A DNA stretch of 64,000 bases from positions 806,001-870,000 of the forward strand of contig NW_027488377.1 in the NCBI RefSeq assembly GCF_051014445.1, read 5' to 3'. This stretch comes from Colletes latitarsis. Its lineage: Eukaryota > Arthropoda > Insecta > Hymenoptera > Colletidae. Made by a program: the position numbers and the translations under genes. Each line of letters begins with the position of its first letter. The stretch's first letter is position 1. The notes below the pieces were generated by a model, which searched no databases, had not been told where the DNA came from, and saw nothing but the letters and a program-made list of their open reading frames with translations. Shown here one piece after another: positions 12,210-23,800 of this stretch.

Positions 12210-13568
12210 GCCAGGGCCATCCGCCACGCCGCGGTGGCCACCCACGACGCCCGGCGCCTGGGCGGGTCCCTCCTTCCACCAAACGAGCACGAGCCTCAGC
12301 ACGCCGCTGAAGCTCGCGCTCCCTGCCCGCGGCCTCCTTCTACAACATTACTTTCTCGCAGAAGGAGGCCACGGCCCTCCACTTTCGCTCGCTGCCGAGC
12401 ATGGCACGTACCATGCCCGGCAGCGAGACATCCCGTCCGATGACGCCGACCAGGACACGGCGCTCCCCCTTCCACGCAGGGCACATATCGAGGGTGTGTT
12501 CAGCCGTGTCCTGCTCAGCGTCACAATGGCAGCAACGCGCCGTCGGCTCCTTCCCTATCCGGCACGGGTATCTCCCGAAGCTGCCATGCCCGGAGAACGC
12601 CTGTGCCATCCGGTAAGTGAGGCTTCCATGGCCGCTGTCCAGCCACTCACTCAGGAGTGGCCGAACAGCCCCGACTGTCCGGTGCCCCGCGGTTGGCAGA
12701 GCTAACCTCTCCTGCCACGCGATCATCACGAACTCGTGTGCCTGGCGCTTCCAATCGCCCCAAGCAGGTTCCTGCGCTCCCGGGACCACTCCCACTCCCG
12801 CACGACGGTCGACACGATGACGATACATCATCGCGTGCGACCACGCGAGGAGATCCATGGGCGGCATCCCTGCAAGAACCGTCGCTGCCTCACGCGACGC
12901 GGTCCGGTGGCCGCGGACGACCCTCATCGCCATCCGCCTCTGCATCCGACGCAGCATCGTCATGCTGCGCCGGGAGGCCGCCAGGTCGTCCGCCCAGACG
13001 TGGGCCCCGTATAGGGCCACCGACTGAACCACATAGAGGCGACGAACTCGTCCCGCCGGCCTAAAGCCGAGACCATCCTCTCCAACCGGGGAACCATGCA
13101 GCGGGAATGCTTCTCGAAGCGCCGGTGGCTATCGAGGATCAGCCCCAGGTACCACATCCGGGGCTTCACCTCGATATCAGCCCCACCCACCCGGATCAGA
13201 GGGGGTGGCGGATCCTGCCGAGGTGAATGGAAAGCTATCACCTCGGACTTATGGACCACCACCGTCATACCCATCCCCCTGATCCGACCGACGACGCGCT
13301 GCGCCCCCTCCTCCGCGAGACGTTTGGCCCTCCCCCAGTACGCGCCGACGGCCAGCACCAGTGTGTCATCTGCATAACACTCGGCGCTGACGCCGTCGGG
13401 GAGGTCGGCCCGCAACACCTTATCGTATGCGACGTTCCACAGGAGTGGCCTGAGGACCGATCCCTGCGGAACGCCGCAGTACACCTCCCTCCGCATATCT
13501 CCATCCCGGCCCGGATACTCGATCCACCTGCCACGGAGATAATCCCCGACGACTGCCCTGAGATAAGG
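12210..13568 (-). pseudogene. Copy C ORF2, 3' half (RT palm to C-terminus)
   Basis: The sense strand encodes the RT region with GVPQGSV and YADDTLVLA, the thumb and connection region, and the C-terminal CCHC motif. At least one frameshift near 13040 separates the palm from the following region, and the usual stop codon near 12212 is lost. The upstream half lies across element E at 19324-21078. Confidence 0.8.
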
Positions 13569-16087
13569 AGATGTCACTGCGCCCTGGCAAGTTTAATTCT
13601 TGTCACAGAGGTAAGCATGTCTACCCATCCGGCGGCGGCGTATGTCGTGATCGGGACGAAGAGACCTTTGTACAATGTACGCATGGTTCTGTGTCCCAAT
13701 CCCCAGTTTGATCGAGCAAGTCTTGCTAGCGTATATAACGTTCACATGACTTTGGCATTGAAGTATTCGACGTGGGATCTTACTCCCATTCGCGCATCGA
13801 TGTGAACACCCAAGCACCTTATGGTTTGCTTGAGTGCCACATTTCTCCCGTTTATCCTTATCGCAGGAGGTCGTTCTTTATCCAGATTTCCTTTCAAGAG
13901 AATCATCTCGGTCTTAGTCGCAGATAGTTTAAGTTTCTGCGTGGCGCACCACTCAGAAATTGTATCCGCGACTCTTTGCCCTCTTTGCTGCAACTGATTC
14001 CTCGAGTTTCCGTAGAATACCACGAGTAAGTCGTCAGCGTAGACTATTGGCTCGCAAACCAGGTGTTCGTTTGATAAGAGCTGCAGAACTTCGTCAAAGA
14101 CTAGGTTCCAGCAGCTCGGACCGAGTATCGGCCCCTATGGGCAGCCCTTGATGACTTGCTTACGCACATTACCGTGTTTGGAAACTATTGTAACCATACG
14201 GTCAGCGAAGTAGTCGACCATGAGTCGATAAAGATTTCGGGGACATCCCAGGCGTTTCAGCTTCTGAAGTATGCTTGGCCACCAAACATTATCAAAAGCT
14301 CCGGCGATGTCGAAGGAGAGACCCATCACATATCGTTCCTCTCGCTGGGATGTCAATTCCCTGAGCTTCACCACGGCGTCTTCCGTGGATCGTCCAGGCC
14401 TGAATCCGTATTGCCGATCGGAACTATGTTCTGGGTTTAGGAATATATTACTCATTCGATTAAGCATTAGTCTTTCTAACACTTTGCCTAGGATGGAGAG
14501 TAGGCATATCGGTCTGTACGACTTGACATCCGTTGGTGGTTTATCGGGCCCTTTCAAGATTGCTCTGATCGAGCCGATTTTCCACCTAACGGGGAAGACC
14601 CCGTGCGCTAGGTACCCGTTGTAGAGTCTTAGTAGAGCACTATGGATGGATCCATAAGCACATTTAACTACTTCGGCCTCTAAACGGTCCAGCCCAGGGC
14701 ATTTGCCGCGCTTTAAGCGTGATACTGCAGCTCCGAGCTCATTCCTCGTGAAGACTGGACAGTCTTCTGTCGGCGGATCGGTTGTAGCATCAGCTCTGGT
14801 GTTTGCTTGCTCCGGCGTTTCATTCGTGGACGAGTCGTCCGGGATTAGCGCCTGTAGGAGCTGCGAGGCAGTCGATTCCCAGTCGGTCGTATATCCTTCC
14901 GGCGTTCGAATGTTAGAGACCGCAGTCTCAACACAGAGTTTCTTCTGGGCGATCTTGTAAACAAGTCCCCATGGCTCTTTGCTCCCCTACTCCGTCACAA
15001 AGTTCTGCCAGCTTTGTGCTTTCGCAGCGCGCACTGCGGCTGTGTAGGCGAGTCTAGATGTTCGATACTCAGCCTGCTTTACCGCTCTCTCCTCCGAGTT
15101 CCTCTCGCGCTGAAAGGCTCGTCTAAGTCGATAGACTCGCGCTTTCATTCTCGTCAAATTTTCCGTCCACCATGGCACGGACTTCGAATGCCACTTCTTG
15201 GGGTGCATTGAGGCATTGCACGCATCGATGATCGATTTCTCGACCTCTTGTGCTAGGTGTTCGACTTCCCTGCGGCAACCAGTGCCGAGGGGTAATTGCC
15301 TCGCGCCTTCAAGAAGAACTTGATCAAATCGCTCCCAGTTCGCATGCAACGTGCGGAATCGAGGCTGTGGGCTTCGATTCTCATTCACGTCCGTGAACTG
15401 TAAGACAAAATCAATGAGTCGGTGGTCACTGGAGGTCCAATCCTCGTGAACCGTCCAGTTTCGCACAATTGTCGCCATGTCTGGAGTCGATAATGTGACA
15501 TCGATCCATGACTCACCGGCAGGGCTGGAGTATGTAGGAATACTCCCAGCCTCGTTCAAAATCGTCAAGTCGTGTAATGCGATAAACTCTTCGAGTTTCT
15601 CGCCTCGCGTGTCCGGTCGAACGCTTTCTCCCCCCCAAAGGTGGGATTTGGCATTGACGTCCGCGGCTATCACGACTCGACGGTGTTGGAGAGCATCGAG
15701 TATCCTCTCCAAGCGTGCCAGACTTGGTTCAATGTCTTCCGAGCATTGAAAGTACTGGCTAACGAGGTAGAAACTACCGAAGGGTCCGCTAATGCAAACG
15801 CAGGAGGTGTGAGTATCACACAGCTGTGTGATTTTTACCACCGAGATGTCCGGGTTTCTGACCACTATTGCGGCCATAGCCCGTTCATTCTCGGCGATCA
15901 CCTTCGCCGTGAGCCCAAAGCCTGGAATCTGTCCCTGAAATTGGTAAGGTTCCTGCATGAGCAACACGTCGATCTCCTTTGCGTGCATTAGCTCGCTCAC
16001 CTCACCATGAACAATTAGCGCACGCCGCATATTATGCTGCGCGATGCGCAATTGCCTTAGAGGATTCTCCGGGTCGTGTCTATCCAT
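13569..16087 (-). pseudogene. Element E ORF2: endonuclease and reverse transcriptase, 3'-truncated
   Basis: The start ATG at 16087 overlaps the ORF1 stop by 8 bases, which suggests coupled translation as in related R1-clade elements. The endonuclease shows QEPYQ, a DVNAKSHLWGG block and SSDHRLIDF. The RT shows SYRPICLLSILGK, QYGFRPGRST, SFDIAGAFDNVWW and YADD at 14030-14041. In-frame stops occur at 14987-14989 (TAG), near 14135 (TAG, just after the GCP of the conserved loop), near 13742 (TGA) and near 13580. The C-terminal zinc motif of R1-clade proteins is missing. Confidence 0.85.
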
Positions 16088-17714
16088 AATTCGTACGAGA
16101 TACTGCTAGGTCGAGTGCTGCCTGATAGGCAGGGCAGTTTTTGTCTCGCGATTTATGGTTGTGCTGCTTGCCTCTTGATTTACAGTTCGAGCAAGTCGGG
16201 GACTTACTCTTCGCTGTACAAGAGGCAATGGTATGCCCTTCTTCGGAGCAGTGACCGCAAACCTCGTTCTGCGCTTTACAATGTTTGGCCATGTGGCCAA
16301 ACATTTGACACTTGAAGCATCGTGTAACAGAGACATAGTCCTGCACTCTGCATGCGGTCCAGCCCAGGTACACTCTGCCCATGCTCTTCAGCCGCTGGCG
16401 AACCTGCGGACTGACTTCCATGACCCAGTTGGCAGTGTCCTTTTCCTTCGGGCCGGTTGCAAACCGGACCTTCAGGTTGGACGACACATCCCCCTGGGTC
16501 ATATCGCTGAGGTTTTGCTTCCAGATACTGGAAGAAACCTCCTCTTTCCTCATCGACTTGGGAACGTCGTACACTATAAGTGTAGGGTTCCTCAAAGTCG
16601 GTAGAGTAGCTGAAAGTCCTACTTCTTTCAGCTTCGCGCAGTTGACGAAGGCCTTCAGATCCTCCTTGCGCTCGGTCTCGACGGCTATGCCACCGGAGTG
16701 GATGCGTCGGACAGACCTAACGCGGATCTTGGCTTTCGCCGGCTTAACCAGGGACAAAACAGTTTGTTTGGTAACTTCACTGTTCTGTCCTTTCCCTTTC
16801 GGCGGGAAAATACGCACCACGTGTCGTGGTGGTTTAACCGCCTCCGGGGAAACTCGGTTGGCATCGACCTTTACCGCTTGCGCGTAGGTCGCTGCCGCAC
16901 GAACTGGTACAGGTTTCGCAGTCGGACGGGAACCCGTCGTCTGTGAAACCGTCGGGGCAACCCTCTCCGCGATCCTCTGGGAGGCTCTCACCTCTTGCCG
17001 GATCGCCGCGAGCTGTCCTTTTAGGAAAGAGTTCTGAATAAGAACCTCCTGGACTAGCTCGTAGAGAGCTGCCGCGTTGCCAACGATCAAGGCTCCGGTC
17101 TCCTTGCTGAGCCTGGATTCTTTTCCAAGACAGCTGGTCCGGATACCCTTGAACAGTTTCGAGGCCTCTCCACTAATTTTGTCGAGAGGCCTGTTCGAAG
17201 GACCAGGTGCCGCCTCCGCCGACACCTTTCCTGGCATTTTCTCACCGCTTTTTTGGGCTTTCTCGGCCCTTTGCGGTTTCTCCTTCTTAACGACGGTTAC
17301 CCAACCGTCGTTATCTACTTCATGGCCCAATCCTCCGTCCGTAGACGTGGCGTTGCCTTCAGAAGTCGCCTTCGGCTATTTGGCCTCCGGCTTCTTCGGT
17401 GGATTTGTGCGGGGTGGTGTCCCCGGTCCGTCCTTCTTGACATCCTTTTTATCCACAGGGGATGTCGTACCTGCCGGCTTTGGTGGAGAAGCCGTCTTCC
17501 GCGTCGACGGTCTGGTGCAGGGGGGCGTTTTAGCGCCCTTACCCACTTCAACCGCCTTCGCTTTCTCTTTCTTCTGGCGTGGTGAAACCACCCCAGCTCT
17601 CTTACTCACCGCCGTCGTTCTGCCGGGAGCAGCGACAGCGGCCTCCTTCACTCCCTTTTCCCCCTTGCGGGGTACCGAGGCGTCGATTGGTGTTAATTTA
17701 ATTTTGGGATCCAT
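16080..17714 (-). pseudogene. Element E ORF1 (Gag-like, zinc knuckles), one internal stop
   Basis: From ATG at 17714 the frame runs about 545 codons to TAG at 16080 with a single TAG at 17376-17378. The N-terminal part is Lys/Pro-rich, the middle has a probable RRM-like/esterase-free Gag core, and the C-terminus carries zinc knuckles beginning CFKCQMFGHMAKHC and CGHCSEEGHTIASC, with a third Cys-rich motif. This is the layout of ORF1 in R1-clade elements, which package element RNA. The assignment of the core fold is an inference; the zinc motifs are visible. Confidence 0.8.
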
Positions 17715-18779
17715 ACTTTCTTGGATACTGTTTCGTCCCGGCGTGTGTCCCGGCCTCCATGGACCCTCAAATGGAACCCGGCTCCGCCTGGGTTAGGACT
17801 TGCACCCGGGATATAGTCCGCGAACAAAGGCCGACCGGGCTTTCCCCGGACTCCTAGGTTCACTTCCTCGCCCAATAGAACCCACGAATGGTGTTCCGAG
17901 CCGATTGACTAGGCACAGGGCTGCTTTTCTCGCCTAGCCGCCTGTCTAGACGAAGCAGAGGCCAAAGGTACGTGTTGGGCAGCTACACTCCCGCAGGAGA
18001 GAGGGCCCTCAGATCCCAGGATCCTCCTTTCCGCCGACACAGGTCGCCACGCACGGCAAACACGTAGGGAACAAACCTCAAGCAGATGTTCCCTCCGCTT
18101 CGCTACGCCCGGTTTCTGTTCCCTGTTTTTGCAGGGAACCCGCTGCGTAACTAGGACATGACCTCGGGCATCATGTCCCTGTAGCATTAGCTCCAAAACG
18201 TGGGGCTCGTCCTTAGCACGACTAGTAGAACTCACTTTGCCATCATCAACTATGCTCTTGACGCTTCAGCGTCCTTTTGCCATCGCCAACGACGGGAGCT
18301 GCTGTCAGCCAGCAGCGCGACGACGGTCTTACATGTATAAATACATGTTGTCTTTCGTCGTTGGCGTACCTTTCAGTGTTTTCGTCATACGCTGCATATC
18401 CTTCCTATATGCAGCGTCCGTATGGCAAGGACTCCGAGTCTGACAGAGCCGTACACCACCGGTTTACAGCTCGGAGTTGAGCTGGTCTAGGCGGAGTCTT
18501 CTAATGGCCAGGGGAGCGATCCACGTTTCGAGGCCCGTCTCCATACCTAGGATACAAGCATGGTTTCCCAGCCGACACCTTCAGGCAGTAGGGAGCAGCT
18601 CAGCTACTTCTACGGTGGCCTCCTTCCGTCATTCGTCTGGCATTACGACGTCTGCCACCAGATGTTTTGGTGTGCTGGGTTCTGCCAAGCCCAGCAGCGT
18701 ATTGCTTTTCCCAGCGGCGTATTGCTTTTGGGGACGCATACAGACGTCGTTTCGTGTCTCTTTCTGATCTTATTATTTG
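17715..18779. other. Noncoding 5' region of element E
   Basis: No convincing coding sequence. On the plus strand there is an 8-bp perfect stem GTTCCCTG/CAGGGAAC around 18118-18139 with a T-rich loop. It probably contains the 5' UTR and promoter of element E. The exact 5' end of E cannot be placed from a single copy. Confidence 0.5.
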
Positions 18780-19032
18780 CTCAACGTGAAAAGGGGGCAT
18801 ATAGCCCCCTTTTTGATTTCTGGTGTCAGGATCGCCTCCTCGGAAAAGCATTAAAGCAAAAAGGGGGCTTATAGCCCCCTGGTATGAGTTAGGTCTTTAT
18901 TGGAGAAGCCCCAGATGTTCGAGTAGGAACATTCGTAAAGTTCCTTAAAGTGAAAAAGGGGCATATAGCCCCTTTTTGTATAATATACCTTCTCCAATAA
19001 GCCTTAACGTGAAATGGGGGGCGAAGCCCCCA
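18780..19032. repeat. Array of four similar hairpins beside element E
   Basis: Four GC stems with A/T flanks occur at about 18787-18812, 18858-18880, 18953-18977 and 19013-19030. The first and third read AAAAGGGGGCATATAGCCCC and AAAAAGGGGCATATAGCCCC, followed by T's. The second has a TTATA core and the fourth a GCGAA loop. Each is preceded by a version of TTAAMGTGAAA, so they are degenerate tandem repeats spaced 60 to 95 bp. A role as promoter or 3'-end signal is possible but not shown. Confidence 0.7.
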
Positions 19033-19323
19033 GGTGTTAAGTATACGCTAGTCATAATGCTTCCCCATCTCTCTTTGCTTTCCTGACACCACTCCTTCCT
19101 GACATCTCTGTGTTTGCACAGTACGAATGACGGGTCACGTCTTGCTCGGGTAGGTGGGGTCGCTACTCCCATACGGTGTGCACCTGCACCGCCCCTGCCG
19201 AAACCAGAGCCCCGTTGGCCGGCATAAATGCCGTTTCCAGCGTCCACCGCGAGGAGGAGGGGTTGGCACATGCGATCCTGGTGCCGTATAGCAAGCTATA
19301 CGCCCGGACGGCTTCTAGACGCC
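19033..19323. other. Unassigned stretch at the right end of element E
   Basis: About 290 bp of moderately GC-rich sequence between the hairpin array and the right target duplication. I see no clear gene. Short peptides on the minus strand have a vague resemblance to an R1-type RT thumb, too weak to claim. Confidence 0.3.
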
Positions 19324-21078
19324 ACTGTCCTGAGACACGGGGGGACCCGAAGATATTCGAGGCCCCTCCGTATCCCCCCCCAGGGAAGGGTGTTAAACGC
19401 GTTGGCAATATCCAGCGATACCGCCAACGCTACCCCTCCCCGGGAGACGGCCGACTCCGTGAGGGCCCTGACCCGACTGATCGCGTCGACCGTCGTCCGG
19501 CCACCCCGGAAACCGTACTGGCAGTCGGCCAGGCCCTGAGCACCCCGCGACAGGTGCTCGACGAGGCGGGCAGCAATCACTCGCTCGAAGAGCTTGCCCA
19601 CCTCGTCGAGGAGACAGATGGGCCGGTATGCGGATGGAGACTCCGCGGGCCGACCCGCCTTCCGGAGGAGGACCATACTCGCCACCTTCCAACTGGGAGG
19701 GAATCGCCCGTCCCTCAGGCATCGGTTAAACAACCGCCTGAGGTCGCCCCCAAGGACGCCGTGGGTTAAGACCCAAACCCGGCCGGGCACACCATCCGGA
19801 ACCGGGGCCGTGTTACGCGCCGCGAGCCGTCTGAGGGCCGCGGCCAGCTCCCCCTGCGTGATCCCCGGCTCGGCCACCCACTTCAACGGGGCCGTCGCCT
19901 CTGCCGGAGGACGTGGTCCCATCTCCCCAATTGGGAAGAGAGTATTGACCACGTCCTCCAGCAGCCGGGGGTCAAGACCCTCGGTGACAGGGGGCGCCCA
20001 CGGGCGGAGCTTGTTCAGCACCACCTTATAAGGGCGCCCCCAAGGATCGTCATCAAGGATCTCAAGGAGCTCCTTCCATGCCCGGGACTAGGCCCGTTTG
20101 ATGGCGACCTGCAGAGCCATCCGCGACATGCGGTATGCCTCATGCAGGACATCTGCCCTCGCTCGCGCCACGCTATCGTCTCTCCGTAGACGACGGCGCG
20201 CGCGGGTGTACTGGCGTCGGGCGTGGACACTCGCGTCTCGCATTTCCGCGATCGCGGCCGACCACCAATACACCGCCCGGCGAGGAGAAACCCGCCCGAC
20301 CCGGGACATCGCCTCCTCCTCTATACTCGGCAACTCGGCCGCCTCCTGCGGCCAAGTTGCAGCGAGGGCAGCTGCCATCAGGGCGTCCTTGTCCAGGCGC
20401 CGAAGCGCCCAGCGGCGCGGTGGCGTACCACCAGGACGGTGGCATCGGGATGCATCCCCCGCGGCGGCAGAGACCTCCATCCGGATATATCGGCGGTCCG
20501 AGAGTGTCTCTGCCCCCGCGACCACGTGCCACCACGACACCATGCGCACGGCGTTAGTGGTCGCGAATCCAACATCCAGGATGGACCCCCCATATCGCCG
20601 CACGCACGTGTGCTCCGACCCCCAGTTCAGTAACCGTAGGTCGAGCCCCGCCGCCCAGTCGCCCAGGATCCCGCCGCGAACGGAAGTCCTGGGGGACCCC
20701 CACGCCACCGACTTGGCGTTGAAGTCCCCCAGGACGAGCACCGGCCGGGCCGCGCAGCGCTGCACGCATGCCGCGACCTCGGCCAGGTACTGCTCGAACG
20801 CGACGTGACCGCTGCGAGGCGAGATGTAACACCCCACCACAGCGACGAATCCCCGACCGCGCTCCAGCATGGAGAACGGCGGGGGACCCGTCGCCTCCTA
20901 CCCATACAGCCGCCACCAAGCCGTCCGCGTCCCCCACCCAATAAGGGTAATCAAGGACGCGGTACGGCTCGGCGGCGACGGCCAGGCCATCCCCCCACTC
21001 CGCGAGGATCTGGGACATCATGTCCTGTGCCGCGCGGCAGTGGTTGAGGTTGGCCTGGAGGAGGAGACGGGGCAGCAT
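19324..21078 (-). pseudogene. Copy C ORF2, 5' half (endonuclease and RT fingers/palm)
   Basis: The ORF starts near 21078 and encodes the family S endonuclease (GDFNAKSVAWG, with the SDRRYI block in place of SDHRYI, i.e. the catalytic-site His is changed) and the RT up to VSLDIANAFNTLPW and a few residues beyond. There are frameshifts near 20870, 20590 and 20090, and the frame is cut by element E at 19323. The downstream half is at 12210-13568. Confidence 0.8.
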
Positions 21079-21606
21079 TACTTAGGGGCCGCCCCAGCCT
21101 CCTCCCGGCTGTCCGTCCCCGTGGCACCGTCCACCTCCATTGTAGACGATGCCACCAACCGCGGAGCCTGAACCGGAGAGGGTCGATTCCCCCTCTTCTT
21201 CCGGGAGGGTGGAGAGCACTTTTTGCTCCCCACCCTGTGATCTGCCGGCCTCCCCATGTCCGCACATAGCGGGCAGAGGGGGCGCCGCCGAGCACTGGCT
21301 CGCGAGGTAGTCTTTGGCTCCGCAGCGGTAACACTGACCGCTGCGGTCCACCGGCGAGGTGCACCACTGCCTCACGTGCCCCAACTCGAGGCAGCGGCGA
21401 CACTGGAGTGGGCGCAGCGCGAGTATTTCCACTCGCGCCGAAAACCACCCCACCAAAACCCTCCCGGATTCCGCCACTTTGCGGGCAGCGGTGAGGGGGC
21501 ACCAGGCCCACACCGACCCCAGGCCGCAAGGAGACCTGCGGATCTCTCCGACCCGCACGTCTCCATCGGGGCAGTCCCCCGCCCTCGCTAGGGCATGAGA
21601 CACCAC
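21079..21606 (-). pseudogene. Copy C ORF1, C-terminal fragment with zinc knuckles
   Basis: The fragment encodes the last 170 or so residues of family S ORF1, including knuckles CRRCLELGHVRQWC and CYRCGAKDYLASQC and the start of a third Cys/His motif. It ends at 21082, four bases from the ORF2 start. Upstream sequence is missing because copy B's poly(A) begins at 21607. Confidence 0.8.
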
Positions 21607-22149
21607 TTTTTTTTTTTTTTTTTTTTTTTTTTTGTCGTGGGGAAAATCTTCGAAAGACTCCCTCCCACCTCCTTGGGGAGCGGTGGGAGGGGTGTGTGGG
21701 ATTCCCCGCGCCCGTACAACGACAGGCGCGGGACCTACCCACTAAAAACCCCACGCTGACCCTTCGGCACGCTTTGGGAGAATACCGGGAATCGCTCGAA
21801 GCATTCTTCCGGTATCCTCCCCGTGCCCGCGCTGTCGCGCCCATCCCCCGGGGGGACAATCGGTCCCCCCAGTAGACACACTGCCTCATAGCGGCGGGAC
21901 GGGGCCACTCCATCCCGCCGCTATCCGTCCCGGGGCCGCGTTTAGTGGCGGCTGCGAGCCCCAACTCGCAACCGCCCGCGACCCCGTTTCCACCCCTCGG
22001 CGGCCGGGCGTTCATGGCCGCACCAGACCGCCGAGGGTGCCACCCCTTGCGTCGGACCGGTAAGGGGAGGCACTCCTACCCCCAACCGGTCCGACCCGGC
22101 GCCGCCTGGCGGGAGGAGGGTCCCCTCAGGACCCCCCTCCCAGCCTAGG

Positions 22150-23800
22150 TCATCCGCCACGCCGAGGCGGCCGCCCGCGACGCCTCGCGACCGGGCGACG
22201 ACCTCGGGCCACCGCACGAGCGCGAGCTTCAGCGCGCCGCTGAAGCTCGCGCTCCCTCCCCGCGGCCTCTTTCTGGAACATTACGTTCTCGCAGAAGGAG
22301 GCCACGGCCCTCCACTTCTCCTCGCTGCCGAGCATGGCGCGCACCACGCCCGGCAGCGAGACATCCCGCCCGACGACGCCGACCAGGACACGGCGCTCCC
22401 CCTCCCACGCGGGGCATACCTCCAGGGTATGATCCGCCGTGTCCTGCTCAGCGTCGCAGTGGCAGCAACGCGCCGTCGGCTCCTTCCCTATCCGGCACAG
22501 GTATCTTCCGAAGCTGCCATGCCCGGAAAATACCTGTGCCAGCCGGTAGGTGAGGCTGCCATGGCCTCTGTCCAGCCACTCCTTCAGGAGTGGCCGAACA
22601 GCCCCGACAGTCCGGTGCCCCGCGGTTGGCAGAGCCAGCCGCTCCTGCCACGCGAGCAACACGGACTGCCGGGCCTGGCGCTTCAAATCGCCCCAAGCAG
22701 GTTCCTGCCCGCCCGGGACCGCCCCCACCCCCGCGCGACGGTCGACGCGGTGCCGGTACATCACCGCGTGCGACCGCGCGAGCAGGTCCATGGGCGGCAT
22801 CCCCGCTAGAACCGTCGCCGCCTCATGTGACATGGTCCGATACCCGCGGACGACCCTGAGCGCCATGCGCCTCTGCGCCCGACGCAGCATAGTCATGCTG
22901 CGCCGGGAGGCAGCCAGGTCGTCCGCCCAGACGGGGGCCCCGTATAGGGCCACCGACTGGACCATTGCCACATAGAGGCGACGAACTCGGCCCGCCGGGC
23001 CCCCCAGGTTGGGCAGGATCCGGCCCAGAGTCGCAACCATCCTTTCCAACCGGGGGACCAGGCAGCGGAAATGCTCCACGAAACGCCAGTGGCTATCGAG
23101 GATCAGCCCTAGATACCTGATCTGGGGCTTCACCTCGATGTCAGCCCCACCCACCCGAATCAGAGGGGGTGGCGGATCCTGCCGAGGTGAATGAAACGCA
23201 ATCACCTCGGTCTTATGGACCGCCACCGTCATCCCCATCCCCCTGATCCGGTCGACGACGCGTTGCGACCCCTCCTCCGCGCGACGCATGGCCCTCCCCC
23301 AGTGCGCCCCGACGGCCAGCACCAGTGTGTCATCCGCATAACACACCGTGCTGACGCCGTCGGGGAGGCCGGCCCGCAACACCGAGTCGTACGCGATGTT
23401 CCACAGGAGTGGCCCGAGGACCGACCCCTGCGGAACACCGCAGCACACCTCCCTCCGCATATCACCATCCCGGCTCGGATACTCGATCCACCTGCCGCGG
23501 AGATAATCCCCGACGACCGCCCTGAGACAAGAGGGGACTCGATGATATTCGAGTCCCCTCCTTATCTCTTCCCAGGGGAGGGTGTTAAAGGCATTGGAAC
23601 GGTGGGGACCCGTCGCCCCCTCCCCATACCGTCGCCACCAAGCCGTCCGCGTCGCCCACCCAATGAGGGTGATCAGGGACGCGGTACGGCTCGGCGGCGA
23701 CCGCCAGGCCAACCCCCCACTCCGCGAGGACTTGGGACATCAAGTCCTGTGCCGCGCGGCAGTGGTTGAGGTTGGCCTGGAGGAGGAGGCGGGGCGGCAT
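22150..23800 (-). pseudogene. Copy B ORF2 with internal deletion
   Basis: ORF2 starts with MPPRLLLQANLNH at 23800 and reads normally through the first 65 or so residues of the endonuclease. It then jumps, near 23598, to the RT just before NAFNTLPW. The remaining RT, including GVPQGSV, YADD and the C-terminal CCHC motif, is open to the stop at 22150, but in a frame different from the N-terminal part. The endonuclease active site and the RT fingers are lost, so this copy cannot make a working enzyme. Confidence 0.85.

Larger units (their letters stand above)
13569..19323 (-). mobile_element. Element E: second R1-clade non-LTR retrotransposon, inserted in C
   Basis: This element has a lower GC content and different proteins from family S. 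On the sense strand it has a noncoding 5' region, ORF1 with zinc knuckles, and ORF2 with endonuclease and RT. It ends abruptly in the RT thumb region, without C-terminal motif, 3' UTR or poly(A). The flanks are a candidate 17-bp target duplication with three mismatches (13552-13568 and 19324-19340). The last 1.2 kb on the right is not coding that I can recognise and may include a second fragment. Confidence 0.75.
11696..21606 (-). mobile_element. Family S copy C, split by element E
   Basis: The 3' end is a short poly(T) (11696-11705) followed by the family terminus and 3' UTR, set in the satellite. Copy C runs to 13568, is interrupted by element E, and resumes at 19324. It stops at 21606 in the middle of ORF1, exactly where the poly(A) of copy B begins. 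The two C pieces join within the RT domain of ORF2 with no missing family sequence apart from a probable 17-bp duplication. C is more diverged than A, B, G and I. Confidence 0.85.
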
